Of a stretch of DNA of 11,815 bases, positions 6,178 through 11,815 are shown in pieces. Each line of letters starts with the position of its first letter. Within the stretch, counting starts at the first letter, position 1. Both the position numbers and the translations under genes were made by a program. The DNA lies in the NCBI GenBank assembly GCA_910585505.1, contig CAJUFF010000087.1:1-11815 (forward strand), written 5' to 3'. The notes under the pieces are model-generated. The model ran no database searches, had not been told where the DNA came from, and saw nothing but the letters and a program-made list of their open reading frames with translations. This stretch comes from an uncultured Ruminiclostridium sp. Its GTDB lineage: Bacteria > Bacillota > Clostridia > Oscillospirales > Ruminococcaceae.

Positions 6178-7290
6178 TTACAGCTCATTCCTGCTCTTAG
6201 CCGTAAGATAAGCGTTGATAAAACCGTCGATATCTCCGTCCATAACCGCCTGAATATTTCCGGTTTCAAAACCCGTGCGGTGATCCTTTGCAAGAGTATA
6301 AGGCATAAACACATAAGAGCGTATCTGGCTGCCCCACTCTATTTTAAGCTGCTCCCCCTTGATATCGCTGACCTTTTCCAGATGCTCGCGCTCCTTTATC
6401 TCAATAAGCTTGGATTTCAGCATACGCATTGCGTACTCTCTGTTCTGAAGCTGGCTTCTCTGGGTCTGGCAGGCACAGACTATTCCCGTGGGCTTGTGTA
6501 TAAGGCGCACCGCCGAGCTTGTCTTGTTTACCTTCTGTCCGCCCGCTCCGCTGGAACGGTATACCTCCATTTCAATGTCCTCCGGACGGATATCAACGTT
6601 TGTATCCTCGTCGATTTCCGGCATTACCTCAAGGCTGGCAAAGCTTGTATGCCTTCTTCCGGAGCTGTCAAAGGGGCTGACGCGGACAAGACGGTGAACG
6701 CCGTTCTCGGATTTAAGAAAACCGTAGCTGTTTTCTCCCTTTATAAGCAGTGACGCGCTTTTTATTCCCGCCTCTTCTCCGTCCAGATAGTCAAGCAGCT
6801 CCACCTTGAAATTATGGCGCTCCGCCCATCTGTTGTACATTCTGTAAAGCATTTCCACCCAATCCTGAGCTTCGGTTCCGCCCGCGCCCGCATGGAAGGT
6901 GAGAATTGCATTTTTACTGTCGTATTCGCCCGAAAGCAATGTGATAAGCTTCTGCTCTTCAAGCTCCGATTTTGCCGCCGCGGCAAGCTCCTTTATCTCC
7001 GGCAGCATTGAAGCGTCCTCCTCGTCGTCGGCAAGCTCTATCATTGTAATAACGTCCTCAAAGCTTTCCTTTAGCTTGTTGAAGCTGCTTATCTTGTTTT
7101 TGAGAGCGCCTATTTTCTGCATTATCTTCTGGGAATTTTCCGCGTCGTTCCAGAAATCGGGCCGTGCTGACTGTTCCTCCAGCTCCGCCGCCTCCTTTTT
7201 CAGCTTATCCATATTCATAGCTTCTTCAAGCTCTTTTAGCTGAGGGTGAAGTCCCTCCATCTCAAGTCTGATTTCATCATATTCAAGCAT
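6178..7290 (-). CDS. prfB: Peptide chain release factor 2 (RF2), without programmed frameshift
   Basis: Ends translation at UGA and UAA. The 370 residues are full length. The N-terminal helical domain covers about 1-110, the stop-codon recognition motif SPF lies at 205-207 (RVSPFDSSGRRHTSF), and the peptidyl-transferase motif GGQ at 250-252 (SGAGGQKVNKTSS). SPF rather than PxT identifies RF2 and not RF1. In most bacteria prfB contains an in-frame UGA near codon 26 that is bypassed by +1 frameshifting. Here the frame is continuous through LKELEEAMNMDKLKKE (18-33), with no CUUUGA slip site. The start ATG at 7290 follows AAAGGA. It is downstream of the ydcF-like gene by 47 bases and almost touches the FlaR-type gene. 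Confidence 0.97.
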   Translation of the reverse strand: MLEYDEIRLEMEGLHPQLKELEEAMNMDKLKKEAAELEEQSARPDFWNDAENSQKIMQKIGALKNKISSFNKLKESFEDVITMIELADDEEDASMLPEIKELAAAAKSELEEQKLITLLSGEYDSKNAILTFHAGAGGTEAQDWVEMLYRMYNRWAERHNFKVELLDYLDGEEAGIKSASLLIKGENSYGFLKSENGVHRLVRVSPFDSSGRRHTSFASLEVMPEIDEDTNVDIRPEDIEMEVYRSSGAGGQKVNKTSSAVRLIHKPTGIVCACQTQRSQLQNREYAMRMLKSKLIEIKEREHLEKVSDIKGEQLKIEWGSQIRSYVFMPYTLAKDHRTGFETGNIQAVMDGDIDGFINAYLTAKSRNEL

Positions 7291-7337
7291 AGTTTTTTGA
7301 TCCTTTCTTAATTTACGTTTTTAAAAAGTTATGTCGT

Positions 7338-7949
7338 TTAATTATCATTTACATTTAAATATTCCTTTATATCTCCAACAAACTGATTTCCGCACCGGGC
7401 AAGTTCACCTAAGACCCTTTCCGTACCGAGCTGAGATGTATACCAATCGTCCCTTGTTATACCGAAAACGTCAACTGGAAAAACAACAAGCCTTGCTTCG
7501 GGAAAAGCAAGCTGATACAGCATAAGACAGCGCCTTGCGTGAAAGGACTTACAGACAATAATCCCGCTTTTTATATCAATGCCTCTTTCATCAGCCGTCT
7601 TTCGCGAAAAAAACGCGTTGTCGCGGGTATGCCCCGACTTGTTTTCTTCTATTACTGCCGTCTTGGGTACCCCGTTTTTTATCAGCACGTCGGTAAAAAA
7701 TTCACAGTCGGTATGATAATCGCCGTTGTATATATCTGCCTTTTCCTTTACTCCCTGCCACCTGCCGAATTTTACGCTTACTCCTCCCGACGGCATAAGA
7801 AGCGGCGCAAAGCCCTCACGGTACAGCTTTGCCCCGCATTCGGGAACTGACGGGTGAGAACCGCCCGGAAGAAAAATTATATCTGATTTTAAAGGCTCAT
7901 CGCTTACAAAAATAAACTCGCTTATATCCTCAATAATTCTTTCATTCAT
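7338..7949 (-). CDS. YdcF/DUF218 family protein
   Basis: A 203-residue protein with the DUF218 pattern: SDIIFLPGGSHPS (22-34), LLMPSGG (50-56), ENKSGHTRDNAFFSRK (102-117, corresponding to the family ExxSxxTxxN motif) and IIVCKSFHARRCLMLY (130-145). This is the soluble form without membrane helices, like E. coli YdcF, which binds SAM; the biochemical function is not established. It is the first gene of the minus-strand array and has its own promoter (7992-8020). The ribosome site is AAAAGGAGA. The ATG nearest to it (7953) opens only a three-codon frame; the gene starts four bases later at 7949. Confidence 0.88.
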   Translation of the reverse strand: MNERIIEDISEFIFVSDEPLKSDIIFLPGGSHPSVPECGAKLYREGFAPLLMPSGGVSVKFGRWQGVKEKADIYNGDYHTDCEFFTDVLIKNGVPKTAVIEENKSGHTRDNAFFSRKTADERGIDIKSGIIVCKSFHARRCLMLYQLAFPEARLVVFPVDVFGITRDDWYTSQLGTERVLGELARCGNQFVGDIKEYLNVNDN

Positions 7950-7991
7950 CCATATATCTCCTTTTCAAAGATGCAAAAACATACATTACAT

Positions 7992-8020
7992 ATTATACCC
8001 CAAATAGAAAAATTTGTAAA
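7992..8020 (-). promoter_or_regulatory. Sigma-A promoter for the ydcF-prfB array
   Basis: On the minus strand: -35 TTTACA (complement of 8015-8020), a 17-base spacer, -10 TATAAT (complement of 7992-7997), about 40 bases before the ydcF-like ATG. One mismatch to consensus in total. It faces the hydrolase promoter back to back. Confidence 0.8.
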
Positions 8021-8025
8021 CCCCC

Positions 8026-8054
8026 TTGAAAACGTTTTCTTTATATGCTATAAT
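8026..8054 (+). promoter_or_regulatory. Sigma-A promoter for the glycoside hydrolase gene
   Basis: -35 TTGAAA (8026-8031), a 17-base spacer, -10 TATAAT (8049-8054), about 75 bases before the ATG at 8129. Near-consensus, so it is strong unless repressed. The leader contains a possible hairpin (TTTAAGGGC at 8078-8086 with GCCTTTAAA at 8100-8108, one mismatch). Confidence 0.85.
8027..8040. promoter_or_regulatory. Catabolite-operator-like (cre/LacI-family) palindrome
   Basis: TGAAAACGTTTTCT contains the perfect 12-bp palindrome GAAAACGTTTTC (8028-8039) and fits the Bacillus cre consensus TGWAANCGNTNWCA at 13 of 14 positions. It overlaps the -35 box and spacer of the hydrolase promoter, the place for repression by CcpA or a LacI-family sugar repressor. 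It lies 7 bases from the -35 box of the divergent ydcF promoter. Confidence 0.7.
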
Positions 8055-8128
8055 ACTTTTAACATCAATTGAACCTTTTTAAGGGCGCAATTTAAAAATG
8101 CCTTTAAATAAGGAAGAAAGGATTAAAC

Positions 8129-9574
8129 ATGGCGGAGCAAATCAAAAAAATTCATATGGGTCCCGCAAAATGCGCGGTTGACTTAGGCGACGGAAGCGAA
8201 AGAGGCGAATATGTCAATCAGGACTATATTCTTCACACCTTGGGCAGGCCTCACAGAGCCATCAATCTTATGTACTGCTATTATCCTCTTGACAAGGAGT
8301 GGCCCGGCAGAATCTCCGAGGTTATGAAGGACGCGGAGGTTTCATTCCAGTGGGATTATCCCTACGACGATTATTTCACATACAAGGGCGGTCTTAACGG
8401 CAACACCGAGGACGAACCTTTCACCTGCATGAGAGACGTCCGCCGACACGGACAGGACGTTTGTCTCACACTCACCATTGATCCAAATGTATCGGACGAA
8501 CATCTTATCGCCATTGCGAAGGATCTGCGCAGCTTCGGTAGAGTGATGCTAAGAATCAATCATGAAGCCACCGGCAACTGGTTCAGCTTTACCAAGCGCA
8601 CCACATATCAGGGAGTAGCCGACTTTTACGTACATTTCCACGATATTCTGAAGGAACATGCCCCCAATGTCTCCACCATCTTATGTATAGACGGCTGCGG
8701 AGAAAGCGGCGGAGAAGAAATATCCATGGAAAAGGAGTTCAAGGAAGCGGTGCTTGCTACCGATATCTGGTCAGTGGATAAGTATATTTCCCTCCACTGG
8801 GGCTGGCCCTTCGACGTGGCCGAGCGCGGGGGACACAGCCACAGACGTGACGAAGCGGATCATGTTTTTGACTTGACCAAAAAATCCTATGAAAGATTCA
8901 AATTTCTTAACGGCGGCGTATCCAAGCCCATGGTAATGAGCGAGCTGAACGCTGATGGCGACGTTGTTGGCCCTTACGAGCAGGCGGAGATGATTACCGA
9001 ATTCTGCGAAAGAGTAAAGAACGAAAAGGCGGAGTGGCTGAGCGGCTTCACCTTCTACCAGTTCCGCGACAGAGGCCGTCTTGGTCTTGAAATTGAGGAT
9101 CCCAACAATCCCGACGTGGGCATTCCCCAACCCGAAATGGCGGCGTACAAGAAAATTATTCACGACGAGTATTTTTACCCCGCCATCACCGAAGAAAGCG
9201 AAGCGCAGTTCCCCGCAAAGCTCCGCTGGGGCAGCTTCGAGGATTCCGACGGAATAGCGATACCTCTGCACTTTGACTGCAACCCCACATTCTGCGAAAT
9301 AACCTTTGAAGAAGAATTGAACCTTATGATGGAAATCAACGGAAAGTGGTTTTACAAGTCTCCCAAAGCTAAAACCATCGACCTTATGAGCGCGTTTTTT
9401 GAAAAACCGCTGGATGGTGCCTGCGACCTTACCCTCAAAATATTCGCGCCCCCCGCAAGCGGTGAAAACGATCCATCGCAGGGCGACGACTGGGATATCA
9501 ATTTTTATTCCACCATTAGCAAGATGCCCGATATAAGAATCAGATTTGAACCGACGGAACTCAGAATAAAATAA
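8129..9574 (+). CDS. GH26-like (clan GH-A) glycoside hydrolase, intracellular
   Basis: A 481-residue protein with no signal peptide or anchor, so it is cytosolic. Residues 40-345 look like a TIM-barrel hydrolase. VMLRINHEATGNWFSF (139-154) fits the GH26 R-x-x-H-E-x-x-G-x-W motif with Glu146 as probable acid/base, and KPMVMSELNADG (266-277) gives Glu272 as probable nucleophile, at the strand-4 and strand-7 spacing expected for clan GH-A. FTFYQFRDRG (307-316) would be strand 8. Residues 350-481 form a separate region with beta-rich character (IPLHFDCNPTFCEITFEE, then CDLTLKIFAP), perhaps a sandwich domain. The substrate is probably a beta-linked oligosaccharide such as manno-oligosaccharide, but family membership is by motif only. 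A cre-like operator at the promoter supports a carbohydrate role. AAAGGA lies before the ATG. Confidence 0.7.
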   Translation: MAEQIKKIHMGPAKCAVDLGDGSERGEYVNQDYILHTLGRPHRAINLMYCYYPLDKEWPGRISEVMKDAEVSFQWDYPYDDYFTYKGGLNGNTEDEPFTCMRDVRRHGQDVCLTLTIDPNVSDEHLIAIAKDLRSFGRVMLRINHEATGNWFSFTKRTTYQGVADFYVHFHDILKEHAPNVSTILCIDGCGESGGEEISMEKEFKEAVLATDIWSVDKYISLHWGWPFDVAERGGHSHRRDEADHVFDLTKKSYERFKFLNGGVSKPMVMSELNADGDVVGPYEQAEMITEFCERVKNEKAEWLSGFTFYQFRDRGRLGLEIEDPNNPDVGIPQPEMAAYKKIIHDEYFYPAITEESEAQFPAKLRWGSFEDSDGIAIPLHFDCNPTFCEITFEEELNLMMEINGKWFYKSPKAKTIDLMSAFFEKPLDGACDLTLKIFAPPASGENDPSQGDDWDINFYSTISKMPDIRIRFEPTELRIK

Positions 9575-9576
9575 AT

Positions 9577-9582
9577 AAGGAG
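9577..9582 (+). promoter_or_regulatory. Orphan Shine-Dalgarno after the hydrolase stop
   Basis: AAGGAG lies three to eight bases after the TAA of the hydrolase, but no ATG, GTG or TTG follows at a usable distance (the next bases are TATAAGCCGCCGC). It looks like the ribosome site of a downstream cistron that has been lost. Confidence 0.5.
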
Positions 9583-9671
9583 TATAAGCCGCCGCTTCAA
9601 AAAGAACCCGTCTTTACAATATATTGCACATGTTTTTTGACAAATTTTTCCAATGGCAGCGTTGTAAAGCC
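9583..9671. other. Intergenic stretch with an 8-bp inverted repeat
   Basis: No gene is visible. CTTTACAA (9612-9619) and TTGTAAAG (9662-9669) are inverted repeats 42 bases apart, the second ending just before the left arm of the palindromic element, so they may belong to it. AT-rich between. Confidence 0.35.
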
Positions 9672-9857
9672 GTGAAATACATTAAGAACACGTTCCAATA
9701 GGATTGGCGCACGTCTTTTCGGCGAAATTTTCCGCATTCTTAGTCAGAAAAGCTTGAAATACATCAAGTATTCTTCCGCTTTTCTTCCTTGATTGCGAAA
9801 AATTTAACTCGAAAATCCGCACACCACTTCTATTGGAACAAGTTCTAAGTATTTCAC
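9672..9857. repeat. Imperfect long palindromic element with 28-30 bp inverted ends, copy 2
   Basis: The left end (9672-9701, beginning GTGAAATACATTAAGAAC) and right end (9830-9857, complement beginning GTGAAATACTTAGAAC) are inverted repeats with few differences; both continue as GTTCCAATAG. Interior segments also pair, less well (for example AGAAAAGC at 9747-9754 against GCTTTTCTTC at 9778-9787), down to the centre AATAC-ATCAA-GTATT (9758-9772). The arms are symmetric about 9765. The core CTTGAAATAC-ATCAA-GTATTC matches copy 1 (4041-4188, other strand). There is no ORF. It is MITE-like in size and shape; no clear target duplication was found by eye. Confidence 0.8.
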
Positions 9858-9870
9858 TGCTCAGTCTGTA

Positions 9871-9900
9871 GAAAAAGTCCGGTAAAAGCCGGACTTTTTC
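9871..9900. terminator. Strong rho-independent terminator, bidirectional
   Basis: A perfect 12-bp stem, GAAAAAGTCCGG (9871-9882) and CCGGACTTTTTC (9889-9900), with the six-base loop TAAAAG. T-runs follow the GC-rich stem on both strands. It can end the hydrolase transcript. Confidence 0.88.
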
Positions 9901-9935
9901 TGTTTAATGTGATACGACATGGTATGGTGATGAAA

Positions 9936-10181
9936 ATGTTGAGAAAAGGGAACGAAAACAGAGTTGAAAGTGAAATAGTGTGTATAGGAGATCTGGTACC
10001 GATGGATCACTTGCTGCGGATAATAGAAGCTGCTGTGGATTTCGCGAAGATTTACGAAATTGTAGAGGCACTGTATAATAAAAACACTTCCTTTCAGTTC
10101 TTTCCTTACCTTAAGTCTTGTCTGATCAAAAGTGCTTTATTCGGTTTTACACAAAATTGGACGGGGTATCAAATGTTATAA
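9936..10181 (+). pseudogene. IS1182-family transposase remnant (N-terminal piece)
   Basis: From the ATG at 9936 the frame reads MLRKGNENRVESEI, then VCIGDLVPMDHLLRIIEAAV and DFAKIYEIVEALY. By recall this is the conserved N-terminus of IS1182-type transposases (LVPxDHLLRKIDxAxDFxFIYxLVExLY). After about residue 48 the family sequence (GRPSIDPVVLFK) does not follow; instead there are some 30 unrelated residues and a stop. An intact enzyme would be several hundred residues, so this is a dead, internally deleted or truncated copy. The distal part (10140-10175) may be the far end of the IS: its complement contains TTGATACC, resembling GTGATACG at 9909-9916 near the other side. It directly abuts the broken asnB. 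Confidence 0.72.
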
Positions 10182-11327
10182 TGCGTGCGCTAATTCGTCG
10201 GCACACTCCCCGCTAACCGCCACCTTAAATCCTTTCCTCACCTCCCCGCAAAACAGATAAAGCGAACTGTCAACATCGGCCATTCCTGCTGCGTCTCTTG
10301 CCAAAGTGCTCGGATAAAGCGCTTCTGCCAAGTCAGGAGTATCTATTACAACATTAGTGTGCATACTCCCTATATGTTCGCTCATCTTCACTATCCACGG
10401 AGCGTCCTCATCTGGCTGAAAAAGCGATGCATGAAAGTTTTCCCTATTTCCCTTATAGTCTACGGAGTAGGTATTTAACACCATTCCTTTTTCTTTGTAC
10501 TCCCTTGCGGCAACAGCGCTTATTATGCTGCTGTCAAGTCCTCCGGAAAGAAAGGTACACAGCGGTGCGTCGCTCACCAACTGTCGTTTTATACTGTCAT
10601 TTATCAGAAACCACAGTTTTTCCCCCGTTTCTTCCGGACTTTCACGGTGAGGCTCGGCGGTGGGGCACCAGTAACAGCTCATAGAAAAAACACCCTTGTC
10701 ATAAGTAATGGAACATCCGGGCGGAAGCTGTTTAATATCCTTGAAAATTCCACTGTCCGGTTTTACCGCCGGACCAAGCAGCATTATTTGGGCAATGCCC
10801 TCTTCGTCGATTATCGGCTTTACCTCAGGATGCTTCAATAGCGCCTTAGGCTCCGAAGCGAAGAGAAATCCGCGTGAAGTAAAAGAGTAGTAAAAGGGCT
10901 TTACTCCCGCCCTGTCCCGTGCGGCGAAAAGACGTTTTCTCGTGCTGTCCCAAACGGCAAAGGCGTAAATTCCGTTAAGCCTGTCAAGGCACTTTTCGCC
11001 CCATTGTAAATAGGAAATAAGCAGAACCTCCGTGTCTGAATGTCCCCCGAAGCTATACCCAAGTGCTTCAAGTTCTTTTTGCAGCTCACCTGTATTGTAA
11101 AGCTCACCGTTGTAGCAGATAGTGTAATTTTCCTTAACCATAGGCTGCTTTCCGTTTTCGGGGTCGATTATCGTTAGGCGCACATGAGCCATATCACAGT
11201 TATCGCTGTAAAAAAAGCCTTTTTCATCAGGTCCTCTGGGAGACAGGGCTTTGCTCATCTCCTCCATTATTTTGGTTTTATCCTTTATGCTTTCGCCGAA
11301 ATTTACCCAACCTGCTATTCCGCACAT
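10176..11327 (-). pseudogene. asnB: Asparagine synthetase (glutamine-hydrolysing), 3'-truncated
   Basis: Would make asparagine from aspartate, glutamine and ATP. The start is MCGIAGWVNF at 11327, giving the N-terminal nucleophile Cys2 after Met removal; AAAGGA lies upstream, and longer in-frame starts (11381) would bury the cysteine. The glutaminase domain (2 to about 200) is complete: RLTIID (50-55), YNGELYN (72-78), SDTE (97-100). The synthetase domain has its PP-loop FLSGGLDSS (259-267), but homology stops at SGECADE (372-378) and the frame ends LAHAL-stop where FGGY would be expected. About 230 residues are missing compared with the usual roughly 600, including residues needed for synthesis. 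Only ammonia release from glutamine is imaginable. The break lies next to the IS1182 remnant. Confidence 0.88.
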
Positions 11328-11363
11328 AAAAATCATTCCTTTCTGTATGTATTGGTCTTTAAT

Positions 11364-11392
11364 ATTATATTCGTAGGGCAAAAATAGGTGAA
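11364..11392 (-). promoter_or_regulatory. Probable sigma-A promoter of asnB
   Basis: On the minus strand: -35 TTCACC (complement of 11387-11392, 4 of 6), a 17-base spacer, -10 TATAAT (complement of 11364-11369), about 37 bases before the asnB ATG. Confidence 0.6.
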
Positions 11393-11597
11393 AGAAAGAG
11401 ATATCTGTGTATTCAATGAACCGATTACGGCAAAAGAGCGATGAATTTCATACTATTCTCCAATTAAAATTATTGCAAAATTTTATTATTTTATTGATTA
11501 TTTGAAAATAGTGTTTATACTTATTGCGAGTGAATTCGCAGCATATAAAACAAAAACTTAGCGTTTTATATTTTTGGCAAAAATATTGTCGTTAAAA
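11393..11597. other. AT-rich intergenic region with a weak plus-strand promoter candidate
   Basis: No gene seen. TTGATT (11494-11499) and TATACT (11516-11521) are 16 bases apart on the plus strand and could drive the small ORF downstream. TGCGA-GTGAAT-TCGCA (11525-11540) is a short hairpin. Otherwise low complexity. Confidence 0.35.
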
Positions 11598-11759
11598 ATG
11601 ATGATAATAAAAGACAACCGTTACATGAAAGTTCTTGACGCGTATTACAATGTTATGTTGTTAGATGAAGGAGATAAAATAAGCGTTAAATACACGGATA
11701 AGGCGATTGAAATCAACGGCTTGAAATATTCGGAAATTGGAGCAGCTTATTTTTTATAA
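11598..11759 (+). CDS. Small hypothetical protein (uncertain)
   Basis: A 53-codon frame from the first ATG at 11598 (a TTG at 11574 would add eight residues). The peptide is mostly polar with a pattern of short beta-like segments (YMKVLDAYYNVMLLDEGD, then ISVKYTDKAIEINGLKY). I do not recognise it. There is no Shine-Dalgarno before any possible start, so it may be the remnant of a longer gene or an unexpressed frame. In its favour: a clean stop, an immediately following strong inverted repeat that could terminate it, and a possible promoter upstream. Confidence 0.35.
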   Translation: MMIIKDNRYMKVLDAYYNVMLLDEGDKISVKYTDKAIEINGLKYSEIGAAYFL

Positions 11760-11767
11760 TGTTAATA

Positions 11768-11815
11768 CTGTTAACCAATTAAAAATTGGAAAAATGGTTT
11801 TTAATTGGTTAACAG
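11768..11815. repeat. Perfect 18-bp inverted repeat at the window edge
   Basis: CTGTTAACCAATTAAAAA (11768-11785) and TTTTTAATTGGTTAACAG (11798-11815) are exact complements around a 12-base loop, so the stem may continue past the window. The left half can instead form its own small hairpin, CCAATT-AAA-AATTGG (11775-11789). It may be a terminator-like structure for the small ORF (AT-rich, no terminal T-tract visible), an operator or an element end. Confidence 0.75.

Noticed and set aside
6157..6753. Plus-strand 198-codon open frame
   Set aside because: Shadow of prfB; no ribosome site and no recognisable domain.
8771..9271. Minus-strand 166-codon open frame
   Set aside because: Antisense to the hydrolase; the codon pattern follows the sense gene.
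1..11815. CRISPR array or toxin-antitoxin pair
   Set aside because: No regularly spaced repeats; the ASCH/VOC and GNAT pairs lack toxin or antitoxin hallmarks such as an adjacent ribbon-helix-helix protein.

Overview
The window looks like a chromosomal piece of a Gram-positive anaerobe, most likely a gut-type clostridium (Clostridia, Ruminococcaceae/Oscillospirales-like). This rests on strong AAGGAG-type ribosome sites, TTG starts, sigma-A promoters, an RlmD with iron-sulfur cysteines, a catabolite-operator-like palindrome and protein styles typical of that group. The species cannot be named from the sequence alone.

Left part (1-1092): the edge holds the 5' part of a minus-strand DUF4268 protein with a PD-(D/E)XK-like nuclease core, running off the window. 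It sits directly behind the 3' end of rlmD, across about 200 bases containing direct and inverted repeats. Its codon use differs from the housekeeping genes, so it may be island cargo.

Middle (1093-7949): a long, all-minus, tightly packed array. In transcription order it is: ydcF-like (DUF218), prfB (release factor 2, with no programmed frameshift), a FlaR-type P-loop kinase, a cytidine deaminase, two GNAT acetyltransferases, a roughly 150-bp imperfect palindromic element, a flavodoxin-fold iron-sulfur-type flavoprotein, an ASCH protein, a VOC (glyoxalase-fold) protein and rlmD. Several joints are coupled (TAATG, TTGA, a 1-bp gap). The chemistry is translation plus small-molecule or nucleotide modification, with no single evident pathway.

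Right part (7950-11815): a divergent promoter pair separates ydcF from a plus-strand GH26-like intracellular glycoside hydrolase. A perfect 12-bp palindrome of catabolite-operator type overlaps the hydrolase promoter. Downstream lie an orphan Shine-Dalgarno, a 186-bp element with 28-30 bp inverted ends, a strong terminator, an IS1182-type transposase remnant, and an asnB pseudogene cut off inside its synthetase domain at the junction with that remnant. The right edge carries a small uncertain ORF and an 18-bp perfect inverted repeat reaching the last base.

The two palindromic elements (4041-4188 and 9672-9857) share a core, CTTGAAATAC-N4/5-GTATTC, and appear to be two members of one dispersed family. 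No complete new multi-gene system is visible. The best leads are this repeat family, the rlmD-adjacent boundary with the DUF4268 nuclease, and the decayed asnB/IS junction.
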